A DNA stretch of 40,953 nucleotides from Phycisphaerae bacterium (GTDB lineage Bacteria > Planctomycetota > Phycisphaerae > SM23-33): positions 1 through 40,953 of the forward strand of contig PUND01000062.1 in assembly GCA_003551645.1 (NCBI GenBank), written 5' to 3'. The number at the start of each line of letters is the position of its first letter. Position 1 is the stretch's first letter. The notes below the pieces were generated by a model, which searched no databases, was not told the origin of the DNA, and saw nothing but the letters and a program-made list of their open reading frames with translations. The position numbers were made by a program, and so were the translations under genes. Shown in pieces: positions 1-7,228 of this stretch.

Positions 1-95
1 CCCGCGGCAAGCCGCTCGGCGAACCGCTGGCGGACCACCTGGCGGACGACCCGCTCCAGTTGCTCGCGCGGCATGGGAATGTTCAGACTCGTCAT
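1..95 (-). CDS. N-terminus of unidentified protein with amphipathic helix (runs off left edge)
   Basis: An open frame starts with ATG at 95 and is cut by the window edge after about 31 codons. A GGAG Shine-Dalgarno lies 9 bases upstream, overlapping the stop codon of the DeoR gene, so the two are probably co-transcribed and coupled. The visible peptide has a short N-terminal stretch and then an amphipathic helix (REQLERVVRQVVRQRF) with hydrophobic residues every three to four positions. Such helices are typical encapsulation peptides at the N-terminus of PduL phosphotransacylases and CoA-acylating aldehyde dehydrogenases of bacterial microcompartments; that reading is inference, because no catalytic domain is visible. 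The start of any enzyme with a helical N-terminus would look similar. Confidence 0.6.
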   Translation of the reverse strand, partial: MTSLNIPMPREQLERVVRQVVRQRFAERLAA

Positions 96-99
96 ACGC

Positions 100-873
100 T
101 CACTCCGCGTAGATTACCCGGACATCCAGCTCATCCAGCCATGACCGCACCTGCCGAGGGGCGTCCGCATCAGTGACAATCACATCAAGCTCGTCCAGCC
201 CGCACAGCTTGGTAACCGCCCGGCGGCCGAATTTCGTATGATCAACCGCCAGTATCGCCTCGTCGGCGACGGTTTTCATCTTCCGCTCCACATCCACCAT
301 CATCTGGTTGCTGTTGAACGCGCCCTCGCGGGTAATCCCGGCACAACTCATCACAAGTTGCGTCGCATGCAGCGTGTCCAACTGCTGCTCCGCAGTAGCT
401 CCAAGGGCCACACCCGTCCGCGGATACACGTACCCGCCGATTAGTGCTACCTCTGTCTCCATCTCGGTGCTCAGCAGTGAGGCGATGGGCACAGAGTTTG
501 TAATCACGTTCAGGTGCCGGCCCCGAAGTGCCTTGGCCACCTCGTAACACGTTGTCCCGCCGTTGAGTATGACCGTCTGGGCCGGCGGGATAAGCCCCGC
601 TACCGCGCGGGCGATGGCCTGTTTTTGCGGCTGGGCCGCGGATTCACGCTCAGCAAACGCCAGACGGTGACCGCCGGTATCCTGCACGTAAACAGCCCCG
701 CCGTGCGTGCGACGGATAAGGCCTTGTTCTTCAAGCACTTCAAGATCACGACGGATGGTGCTCTCCGATACGCCCAGAACCCGCACCAGTTCCCCCAGGG
801 ACATGAAGCCCTTTACCGACAGCTCCCGGGCTGCCTTCTCGCGGCGGTCTTCTATGCTAAGCTCAGCGGGCAT
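100..873 (-). CDS. DeoR-family transcriptional repressor
   Basis: This is a DeoR/GlpR-type regulator of sugar catabolism, about 257 residues, the usual length. The N-terminus holds the DeoR winged helix-turn-helix, with the signature SESTIRRDLEVLEEQGLIRR and then THGGA. The rest is the DeoR sensor domain, an isomerase-like fold that binds phosphorylated sugars (motifs NGGTTCYEVAKAL, VITNS, GAT and DHTKFG). I chose the ATG at 873; an in-frame TTG at 885 would add four residues and has no better ribosome site. The gene has its own strong promoter with a paired palindromic operator upstream, so autorepression is likely. It is followed after 4 bp by another gene on the same strand, which it presumably controls. 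The sugar ligand cannot be told from the sequence. Confidence 0.93.
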   Translation of the reverse strand: MPAELSIEDRREKAARELSVKGFMSLGELVRVLGVSESTIRRDLEVLEEQGLIRRTHGGAVYVQDTGGHRLAFAERESAAQPQKQAIARAVAGLIPPAQTVILNGGTTCYEVAKALRGRHLNVITNSVPIASLLSTEMETEVALIGGYVYPRTGVALGATAEQQLDTLHATQLVMSCAGITREGAFNSNQMMVDVERKMKTVADEAILAVDHTKFGRRAVTKLCGLDELDVIVTDADAPRQVRSWLDELDVRVIYAE

Positions 874-900
874 GACAGAAACCAATCACGAAATGCTCAT

Positions 901-939
901 TTGCATGCACAGTATACGTCACAGCATGCAACACGTCAA
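901..939 (-). promoter_or_regulatory. Promoter and paired operator of the DeoR gene
   Basis: On the minus strand TTGACG (934-939) is separated by 17 bp from TATACT (911-916), a near-consensus sigma-70 promoter. Two copies of a TGCATGC palindrome form an exact inverted repeat: TTGCATGC at 901-908 and GCATGCAA at 924-931. Their centres are 21 bp apart, two turns of the helix, so two repressor heads would bind one face of the DNA. One copy lies in the promoter spacer and the other just downstream of the -10, an arrangement suited to repression. Assigning the operator to the adjacent DeoR protein is inference. Confidence 0.8.
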
Positions 940-1015
940 GCAAAAAACGCCCGCTTTGAAAAGTTTCTATCGGCCGATGGTAGCAATCCGCCTTCGGCGG
1001 CGCCACTGATACCGG

Positions 1016-1510
1016 TCAGGGCTGCTGGATGGTCGGGCCGCCGGGGCCTTGGCCGCCGCCGGACTCGCCGCCCGACTCGCCGCCGGCCGAGGACTCCGAG
1101 ATATGCTGTGCCATCTCGACATACATCATCCGGGTCTCGTACAGCGCCTGGTCGAGCAGCTTGGCTTCCTCGTCGGAGAGGTTGCCCCTGGTCTTTTCCT
1201 CTATCACCGCAAGCGTGTCGATGTGATGCTTGGCGAGATCAAGATCCACATACCTGCGCTTGGTGTTGGGGTCTTCCATACCGCCCAGGGCCAGCAGCGC
1301 CTGGGTCGCCAGTGTGCTTACCAGCGTAGTGAAGCCGGCCTCGGGCAGCTCCCTTTGACCGCCCTGGCCCGCACCCGCCTGGGCCTGCTTCTGCTCGACC
1401 TCCTCGGCGAGTTTTTCCTTCTCGGCCTGGGCCTGCGACTTCCAGTCGTCGTCGATGATGATCTTCTTGTCCTGCGGCTGGTCCTGTTTGTCCTTCTCAT
1501 TCTCGGCCAT
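1016..1510 (-). CDS. DUF1844 domain protein
   Basis: A small acidic protein of 164 residues. Residues 1-55 are charged and low complexity, with a K/D-rich start and a Q/A/E-rich stretch that may form a coiled coil. Residues about 60-140 match the DUF1844 domain: FTTLVSTLATQALLALG, then a helix around KRRYVDLDLAKHHIDTL and a C-terminal helix with DEEAKLLDQALYETRMMYVE. The tail (about 143-164) is Gly/Ser/Pro-rich and probably disordered. The function of the family is unknown; it is widespread in Planctomycetota and some other phyla. The Shine-Dalgarno AAAGGGA stands 7 bp before the ATG. It is a single gene, separated from its neighbours by gaps without genes. Confidence 0.85.
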   Translation of the reverse strand: MAENEKDKQDQPQDKKIIIDDDWKSQAQAEKEKLAEEVEQKQAQAGAGQGGQRELPEAGFTTLVSTLATQALLALGGMEDPNTKRRYVDLDLAKHHIDTLAVIEEKTRGNLSDEEAKLLDQALYETRMMYVEMAQHISESSAGGESGGESGGGQGPGGPTIQQP

Positions 1511-1867
1511 GATTGGTCCCTTTGCTGGTTACCTGCGCTGCTGTCGGTCCACGGACGGGTTTCGCTTCCGGCCGCTGTCACGCGTGCTTTTGTGCTAAAC
1601 AGAGAGACAGAGCTTAAGAGAAAAGCTTTTGCTGTTTGCCGATTTTCCCGTTCTCCGCGTCTCGGTCCCGGCTACGGGCTGACGAGTCCGCCAGCTCCCG
1701 CACGACGCTTCGCTCACGGGCCGACAGCATAATGCTTCCCGGCCGGCATTCCAACCGGTTTACTCGGCGAACGAGCAACGCCGGCCGGCCGATACGGCCA
1801 CCTTCATCTTTCCGACCTGTCTGATTCTTTGTGGCCTTCGTGGGCCGGGTGATTCGAACACCCATGC
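1511..1867. other. 357-bp gap without a gene; repeat phrases and a T-arm-like hairpin
   Basis: I see no convincing gene here. The gap holds the ribosome site of the DUF1844 gene, a CAGAGAGACAGAG phrase (1600-1612) and a TTCTTTGTGGCCTTCGTGG phrase (1826-1844) of the kind found in other gaps of this window. A perfect 5-bp-stem hairpin, GGGTG-TTCGAAT-CACCC on the minus strand (1847-1863), starts four bases after the sulfatase stop codon. It looks like a tRNA T-arm, but no other part of a tRNA is present. It may act in transcript termination or be a fragment of a tRNA gene. Confidence 0.5.
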
Positions 1868-3406
1868 TTACGCCCCGGTTATACGCGGCATCGGCGTCGG
1901 CTCGTAACTGAACGTCTCCTGGAGGAACTCGTGGAGCAGGTCCTTCTTTATTTCCTGCGCCCGCGGCTCGTGCCAGAGGTTGTTTGTCTCGTCGGGGTCC
2001 TCGACCAGATCGAAAAGCTCGCCGTCCTCGCCGCTGCGATAGACGGTAATCTTGTAACGGTCGTTGATGTAGGTCCGCAGGTGCACGTTTTTGTAGGTAT
2101 GGCGGTTCTCGACCACCGTGCCTCGCCGGACCGCATCGCCGCCGGTCCAGGCGTCAAGCTGGTCAACGCCGGTCATCCGGCCTGGCACGTCGATACCCGC
2201 CGCTGATAGGAACGTAACCGGCAAATCGACCAGGTTCTGAATCGCCGCCGACTGTCCGCCGGCCGGCACGCGGCCGGGATAGCGGACAATGAACGGCACC
2301 CGGATGACATCCTCGTAATGGAAAGGTCCCTTGGCGACCAGGCCGTGCTGGCCGAGGAAGTGCCCGTGGTCGCTGGTGAAGACAACCAGCGTGTCCTCCG
2401 CCAGGCCAAGCTCATCCAGACGGGCCAGCATCCGCCCTATCTGGTCGTCCATGAAGCTGACCATGCCGTAATAGACGGCCATGTCTTTCTTGATTTCCTC
2501 TGCATCGCGGACGTGACATTCGAAGCCGTGGATACCGCGGTCCTCATGGAACATCTCGTTGAGCTTGCGGCGTCCGTCCTCGTCCTGGGTGAGCCGGAAA
2601 TGGATGGGGTTTTTTTCGTGCTCACCGGGTGTGAGCTTACCGGGCAGCATCTCCTGTGGGTCGTACATGCTCGCCCACGGCTCCGGCAGGCGGTATGGCG
2701 GGTGGGGGTCATGGAAGCTCGCCCAGCAGAAGAACGGCCTGTCCGCCGCGGCCGCCCGCTCCATCTGGGCGATGCTCCGCTCGGCGGTCCAGCGGGTGTA
2801 GTGGAACTGCTCGGGCAGGTCCCAGATGCGCTCACCGCCCTCCCAGTAATGCTCGCGCTGCTTTTCCGGGTCCGGCGGCCAGGGCTGGAAGTAGTCCGCC
2901 CAGTTTTCCAGCCCGTTTTCCTCCATCCAGATGGCGTAATGCTGGCCGACATGCGATTCGTCGGTGTGCATGCGGGCGAGTTCCACGTGGTCGAAGCCGT
3001 ACCACGGCCCGTGGAAACGCCGCCAGAAGTCCAAATCGCGCAGCGTGGGCTGGCACTCGATGGACTCATACCCCGGCCGCGACGCCAGCGGCTGGAAGTG
3101 CGCCTTGCCTACAAGAGAGGTGGCATAGCCGGCGTGCTGGAAAATCTCGCCGACGGTCGGCACATCCTCAAAAAGCTTGGTCCCCAACGACCACGCGCCG
3201 TGCTGGGAGGGATATTGTCCGGTGATGATGCTCGCGCGGGTCGGCGTGCAGGTGGGGTTGGTGCAGTAGGCGCGGTCGAAACGCACGCCCTCGCCGCACA
3301 GCCGGTCCAGATGTGGCGTGCGGATGCGTTCGTTGACCGACCCAAGCGTGCTGTAGTGCTGCTGGTCGGAGGTTATCAGAAGGATATTCGGCCGTTTTGC
3401 CGCCAT
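1868..3406 (-). CDS. Type I (formylglycine) sulfatase
   Basis: A sulfatase of the alkaline-phosphatase fold that hydrolyses a sulfate ester, substrate unknown. The activation motif C-T-P-T-R lies at residues 53-57, so Cys53 would be converted to formylglycine by a sulfatase-modifying enzyme not in this window. Metal ligands are seen in NILLITSDQQ near the N-terminus and in FTSDHGHFLGQHG at mid-protein. Length (512 aa) is normal. No signal peptide is visible, so it is probably cytoplasmic, unlike many polysaccharide-desulfating enzymes. The Shine-Dalgarno GAGAGG precedes the ATG. The general sequence resembles arylsulfatase and choline-sulfatase-like proteins. It stands alone, without a neighbouring glycoside hydrolase or transporter, so the substrate cannot be inferred from context. 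Confidence 0.93.
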   Translation of the reverse strand: MAAKRPNILLITSDQQHYSTLGSVNERIRTPHLDRLCGEGVRFDRAYCTNPTCTPTRASIITGQYPSQHGAWSLGTKLFEDVPTVGEIFQHAGYATSLVGKAHFQPLASRPGYESIECQPTLRDLDFWRRFHGPWYGFDHVELARMHTDESHVGQHYAIWMEENGLENWADYFQPWPPDPEKQREHYWEGGERIWDLPEQFHYTRWTAERSIAQMERAAAADRPFFCWASFHDPHPPYRLPEPWASMYDPQEMLPGKLTPGEHEKNPIHFRLTQDEDGRRKLNEMFHEDRGIHGFECHVRDAEEIKKDMAVYYGMVSFMDDQIGRMLARLDELGLAEDTLVVFTSDHGHFLGQHGLVAKGPFHYEDVIRVPFIVRYPGRVPAGGQSAAIQNLVDLPVTFLSAAGIDVPGRMTGVDQLDAWTGGDAVRRGTVVENRHTYKNVHLRTYINDRYKITVYRSGEDGELFDLVEDPDETNNLWHEPRAQEIKKDLLHEFLQETFSYEPTPMPRITGA

Positions 3407-3694
3407 GGCTTACCTCTCTTGCTTTTCCGGCTCACACCGTCGGAACCGCTTATAAGGCCCGACTGCAGCCCGTGGGCTAAAGACGAGACCATATCCGATT
3501 CGTTCGTCGTGTGCCAGAATGCAGCGACAGCCCAAAGCCACGGGCCACGAGCCACCAGGGGCAGGTCGAGCATAATCCCAACGGAAACAGATTGCGTTTA
3601 TCCTGGTTGCCCGACGGGTCCGTAGTCCGCAGGATCGGGAAGATGCGTCTTCTGCGAATCGCCGACGGGAATAGGCCACGACTTCAGCCGGGGT
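3407..3694. repeat. Gap with heptad repeats and GCCC-GGGC hairpin motifs
   Basis: No gene is seen. Three tandem heptads, AGCCACG-GGCCACG-AGCCACC, occupy 3536-3556. A short inverted repeat AGCCC-GT-GGGCT lies at 3467-3478, followed by TAAAGAC. Near the other end, CCACGACTTCAGCCGGGG (3677-3694) resembles the reverse complement of that type of motif. The gap therefore has repeat-like ends and a heptad core, as in other spacers of this window. It separates pyrG from the sulfatase gene on the same strand. Confidence 0.5.
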
Positions 3695-5407
3695 TTACCT
3701 TACAGCCGCTGCGACAAGGCGGACGAACATAGGTTGCGGCCGGAGCGGCCGGGACGTCAGGCACGGATGGGCCTGGGTGGCGACGAAGAACGGGTGCACG
3801 TCCGCCGGCAACTCGAGTATCTGCATAATCGGCTGCGTGGGGTGTCGCCCGGAGAATATTAGCCCGGCCTGCTCGAGCCGCTCGACGTACCGCGGGTCCA
3901 CCTCGTAACGATGGCGGAAGCGCATGCGCACTGTCTTATCACCGCCGAACATCTCGGCGGCCTGCGTGCCAGCGGCCAGCGTCACGTCCTGTCCGCCGAG
4001 ACGCATGTTCCCGCCGAGTCCTTCGATTTCCTTCTGTTCCGGCAGGACATCGACAACCGGGTGCTCGCAGTCTGGGGTTATCTCGGTGCTGTCGGCGCCT
4101 TCCAGCCGGCAGACGTTGCGTGCGTACTCCACCACGGCCATCTGGAAGCCCAGGCATATGCCCAGGTACGGCAGACCATTCTCGCGGGCATGGCGGATGC
4201 AGGCGATTTTCCCGGCAGTGCCGCGGACGCCGAAGCCGCCCGGCACGATAATGCCGTCCAGCCCGGCAAGCGCCTCGGACACGTTTAATTCGTCAACGCC
4301 CGTGGTGTCTATCCACTTGATGTCCACGCGGGCGTCGTTGGCGGCGCCGGCGTGTTCGAGGGCCTTGACTATGCTGGCGTAGCTGTCCCGCAGCGTGGTG
4401 TACTTGCCGGTAATGCCGATGGTCGTGGACTTGTTCGCGCCGGTGATCCTGGTGGTGAACTCCTGCCACCCGGCGGCCGCTCGGGCGTCGGCCAAAGAGT
4501 TGACCTGCCCGCCAAGCCCGAGCAACTGGACCATTTCGCTGTCCAGCCCGGCGTGGCGCATCTGTTCGGGCAGAAGGTATATGCTCGGCAGGTCGTGCAT
4601 CGAGAACACCCGCCGCATCGGTACATTGGTATAGACGGAAATCTTCTGGCGGACCTTGTCGGTAACTGGCTGCTCGGCGCGGCAGGCGATGAGGTCCGGC
4701 TGAAGCCCAAGCTCCATCAGACGCTTGATGCCGAGTTGGGCGGCCTTGGACTTCTGCTCGCCCAGCGCCGGCGGCGAAAGCACGTAGGTAAGCGCCACCA
4801 CCGCCACCGAGCCGGGGCCTTCCTCGTAGCGAAGCTCGCGAAGGGCCTCGATGTAGAAGGCGTTCTCGAAGTCGCCCACCGTACCGCCGACCTCCACGAA
4901 CACCACTTCGGCGCCGGATCGCATGGCGAGTTCGCGCAGGCGGAGCTTCACCTCGCCGGTTACGTGGGGGATCATCTGCACGTCGCGGCCGAGGTAGTCG
5001 CCGGCGCGTTCCTTCTCCAGCACCGAGTGGTAAACCTGTCCGCTGGTGGCGAAGTTGTCGCGGGTCAGGTCCTGGTCGAGCATCCGCTCGTATGTACCCA
5101 GGTCCATATCGGTCTCCATCCCGTCGTCCAGGACGAAGACCTCGCCGTGCCGATAGGGGTTCAGCGTGCCGGCGTCGAGATTCAGGTAGCCCTCCAGCTT
5201 TATCGGAGAGACGGCCAGCCCTTTATCCTTCATCAGCTTGGCAAGCGAGGAGGAGAAAATGCCCTTGCCCAGCCCGCTGATGACCGTGCCGAAGACGGCG
5301 ACATACTTGACTCGGCCGAGCTGGTAACCTTCCGGCAGAGGCGTGTAGAACTCGGTCTCGTCTGTGGTCTGGCGTACCGAACGCAGCAGGTCCATGGAGT
5401 CGCTCAT
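3695..5407 (-). CDS. pyrG: CTP synthase (divergent)
   Basis: The enzyme makes CTP from UTP, ATP and glutamine (or ammonia). About 570 residues from ATG 5407; a GTG at 5428 would add seven. The synthase domain shows the P-loop GTVISGLGKG, HGEVFVLDDGMETDMDLG with the Mg-binding Asp, and VEVGGTVGDFEN with the second acidic ligand. The glutaminase domain shows PGGFGVRG and the nucleophile in LGICLGFQ. Several positions differ from characterised enzymes: KFDPY reads KLEGY, KTKPTQ reads KSKAAQ, and the final catalytic HPE reads HPC (Cys codon at 3761-3763), so the Glu of the Cys-His-Glu triad is missing. About 35 extra residues precede the P-loop domain. It is probably functional for ammonia; glutaminase efficiency is open. 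Confidence 0.93.
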   Translation of the reverse strand: MSDSMDLLRSVRQTTDETEFYTPLPEGYQLGRVKYVAVFGTVISGLGKGIFSSSLAKLMKDKGLAVSPIKLEGYLNLDAGTLNPYRHGEVFVLDDGMETDMDLGTYERMLDQDLTRDNFATSGQVYHSVLEKERAGDYLGRDVQMIPHVTGEVKLRLRELAMRSGAEVVFVEVGGTVGDFENAFYIEALRELRYEEGPGSVAVVALTYVLSPPALGEQKSKAAQLGIKRLMELGLQPDLIACRAEQPVTDKVRQKISVYTNVPMRRVFSMHDLPSIYLLPEQMRHAGLDSEMVQLLGLGGQVNSLADARAAAGWQEFTTRITGANKSTTIGITGKYTTLRDSYASIVKALEHAGAANDARVDIKWIDTTGVDELNVSEALAGLDGIIVPGGFGVRGTAGKIACIRHARENGLPYLGICLGFQMAVVEYARNVCRLEGADSTEITPDCEHPVVDVLPEQKEIEGLGGNMRLGGQDVTLAAGTQAAEMFGGDKTVRMRFRHRYEVDPRYVERLEQAGLIFSGRHPTQPIMQILELPADVHPFFVATQAHPCLTSRPLRPQPMFVRLVAAAVR

Positions 5408-5486
5408 GGACGCTGAGTTTAGACGCACCGCCCGGCCGGGGCAACAGCTTTGGACTTATTCCCGCGCCAACCAAAACTAATACGCC

Positions 5487-5558
5487 GGGTGCCGTGGTCC
5501 GCGGTGCGAGGCCGCCCCCAGTTCAAACCGGGAGCCGTGGTCTGTGAGTCGAGGCCGC
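5487..5558. repeat. Imperfect 29-bp direct repeat, two copies
   Basis: Two copies of a 29-bp unit containing GCCGTGGTC and GAGGCCGC lie at 5487-5515 and 5530-5558, start to start 43 bp, with 23 of 29 bases identical. They sit in the gap between the sugar isomerase gene and pyrG, both on the minus strand. No coding function is apparent. They may be another degenerate intergenic repeat family. Confidence 0.6.
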
Positions 5559-5598
5559 ATCGCGGCCGAGCGAGCAGCCGCGCTGTCCGCCGCTCCTG

Positions 5599-6354
5599 CT
5601 ACTGCCTGCCGGCCGCCAGGCCCTCTCCGATGAGGTACCGGGCACTGTCTTTGGCGGCCTGGAGCATGTCGCCGTCACAGTTGTCCAGTTCCACTATCAG
5701 CCAGTCGCCCTTATCGCCGGCTGCCGAGATGCATGCGGGGATGTCCATCTTGCCCGCGCCCACGGCCATCTGCATCTCGTCCTCGACCAGCGGGCCGTCC
5801 TTGACGTGCAAGCTGACCAGCCGCTCGGCATTGCGGGCGACGAATTCCGGCACATCCACCCGGCCGAAATCGGACGCCCAGTACAGGTCGCACTGGAGCA
5901 TCAAATCCGGTGCCGACTCCAGCAGCATTTCCAGCGCGGATCGGCCTTCAAGCTCGGCCATCTCCCACCAGTGGTTGTGATAGCCCAGTCGTATGCCGTA
6001 CGGCTCCAGCAGCCGGGCGGCCTGCTGCATCTGCTCGCCGGCCTGTTTGACCGCCTCGGCCGTGGCGAAGCTGTCCTTTCCGCACATCGAGACGACCGTG
6101 TCGAAGCCCAGCGTCTGAGCCGTATCGACGGTCTCGGCGACGGTGGTGTCTTTCGGGGCGGCCATGTGCGCCGAACACGCCCGCAAGCCGCAGTCGTCCA
6201 GCACCTGCCGAATCTCGGCCGGGTCGTTTCCGTGCAGCCCGGCAAACTCCACGCCCGCGTAGCCGGCCTCAGCCACGTCGCGTATCACGCCGGTGAAATC
6301 GTCCTTCGCCCGCTCGCGAAGTGTGTAAAGCTGTAGTGCCAACGGCCTGGTCAT
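5599..6354 (-). CDS. Sugar phosphate isomerase/epimerase-like TIM-barrel protein
   Basis: A 251-residue protein of the xylose-isomerase-like TIM barrel family (AP endonuclease 2 superfamily). The N-terminal ALQLYTLR strand, the GYHNHWWE segment, LQCDLYWAS and HVKDG, followed by a late VELDN strand, carry the metal-binding Glu, His and Asp residues expected of the fold. Members isomerise or epimerise sugars or inositols; the substrate here is not evident. Its ATG overlaps the stop of kdsB by four bases (ATGA) and is served by a purine-rich AGGAAG within kdsB, so it is translationally coupled. Coupling to a KDO gene may be coincidental or point to a sugar precursor role. No signal peptide is seen. 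Confidence 0.88.
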   Translation of the reverse strand: MTRPLALQLYTLRERAKDDFTGVIRDVAEAGYAGVEFAGLHGNDPAEIRQVLDDCGLRACSAHMAAPKDTTVAETVDTAQTLGFDTVVSMCGKDSFATAEAVKQAGEQMQQAARLLEPYGIRLGYHNHWWEMAELEGRSALEMLLESAPDLMLQCDLYWASDFGRVDVPEFVARNAERLVSLHVKDGPLVEDEMQMAVGAGKMDIPACISAAGDKGDWLIVELDNCDGDMLQAAKDSARYLIGEGLAAGRQ

Positions 6355-7103
6355 GTGCCTTTTCTTCCTTTGTGCTGCGATTCCACTCGTTTGACGAACT
6401 GCTGATAGTCCTCCGCGGTGTCTATACCCCTGCCGGAGTAGTCCACCACGGCCACGGCTATATCGTCGCCGTGTTCCAATGCTCGTAATTGTTCCAGTTT
6501 CTCGGCCTGCTCCGCCGGCGTCGGCGGAAGGGCCGCGAACGCCTTTATGTATCCAGCGCGGTACGCGTACACCCCGACGTGCAGGAGGTACTCAACTCCG
6601 CCGGCGGAGTCGCGGTCATGGGGAATCTTAGCGCGGGAGAAGTACATAGCCCGGCCGTCAGCGTCGAGGACGACCTTCACGCGGTTGTGGTCGTCGGCCT
6701 CGGCCGCGTCCATGCGCGTCGCCAGCGTGGCCATCGGCGTGCCGGAACGCTCGATCAACTCCACCAGCCGGTCGATGCACGCCGCGGGTATCTCCGGCTC
6801 ATCGCCCTGGACGTTTACGACGATATGCTCATCGTGCAGGCCGAGATTCTCGACCGCCTCGGCGATCCGATCGGTCCCGCTGACGTGGTCCGGCCTTGTG
6901 AGGATGGCCTCGGAGCCGAACCGCTCAAGGGCGGCCGAGATGCGGTCGTCGTCGGTCGCCACCACCACACGCTCAATGCTCTCGGCGGCCGATACCGCCT
7001 CGACCACATGGCGGATAAGCGCCTTGCCCGTCGCACACAGCAACGGCTTGCCCGGTAGCCGGGTCGAACCGTACCTCGCCGGTATTACCGCAATCGCTCC
7101 CAT
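6351..7103 (-). CDS. kdsB: 3-deoxy-manno-octulosonate cytidylyltransferase (CMP-KDO synthetase)
   Basis: KdsB activates KDO with CTP to CMP-KDO for lipopolysaccharide core synthesis in the cytoplasm. The start AIAVIPARYGSTRLPGKPL is the family signature. VVVATDDDRI, the SGTDRIAEA segment, VNVQGDEPEI and YFSRAKIPH are also diagnostic. The length from ATG 7103 is 250 residues, normal for the family; an upstream in-frame start at 7139 would add 12 residues unlike the family. A possible -10 (TAGACT, 7112-7117) with TTGCAA 16 bp upstream ends 8 bases before the ATG, so the mRNA may be leaderless. The gene implies an LPS-bearing outer membrane. Its stop overlaps the start of the sugar isomerase gene. 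Confidence 0.96.
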   Translation of the reverse strand: MGAIAVIPARYGSTRLPGKPLLCATGKALIRHVVEAVSAAESIERVVVATDDDRISAALERFGSEAILTRPDHVSGTDRIAEAVENLGLHDEHIVVNVQGDEPEIPAACIDRLVELIERSGTPMATLATRMDAAEADDHNRVKVVLDADGRAMYFSRAKIPHDRDSAGGVEYLLHVGVYAYRAGYIKAFAALPPTPAEQAEKLEQLRALEHGDDIAVAVVDYSGRGIDTAEDYQQFVKRVESQHKGRKGT

Positions 7104-7111
7104 GCAGGGCG

Positions 7112-7139
7112 AGTCTATAACTCCCCCGGCGGATTGCAA
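7112..7139 (-). promoter_or_regulatory. Possible promoter of kdsB, near-leaderless
   Basis: Minus strand TTGCAA (7134-7139), 16-bp spacer, TAGACT (7112-7117). The predicted start of transcription is within about two bases of the kdsB ATG (7103), and no Shine-Dalgarno lies between them. The match to consensus is moderate. Confidence 0.4.
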
Positions 7140-7228
7140 CAGCCACGCCTGGCAACCAGCGGCGGATGAGGCCTCAGTCTTTGCGACACATACCGACAGA
7201 GTATAGTGGACAGCTTCGGCATATTTGG

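Noticed and set aside
1614-1865. 83-codon open frame on the minus strand
   Set aside because: No ribosome site, Arg-rich low-complexity translation and repeat phrases inside it; it reads as translated intergenic DNA.
1847-1945. A tRNA gene overlapping the sulfatase 3' end
   Set aside because: Only the T-arm fits. No acceptor, D- or anticodon arm can be formed from the upstream bases, which are coding.
2318-3625. 435-codon plus-strand frame opposite the sulfatase
   Set aside because: Antisense shadow in GC-rich DNA; the minus strand encodes a clear sulfatase.
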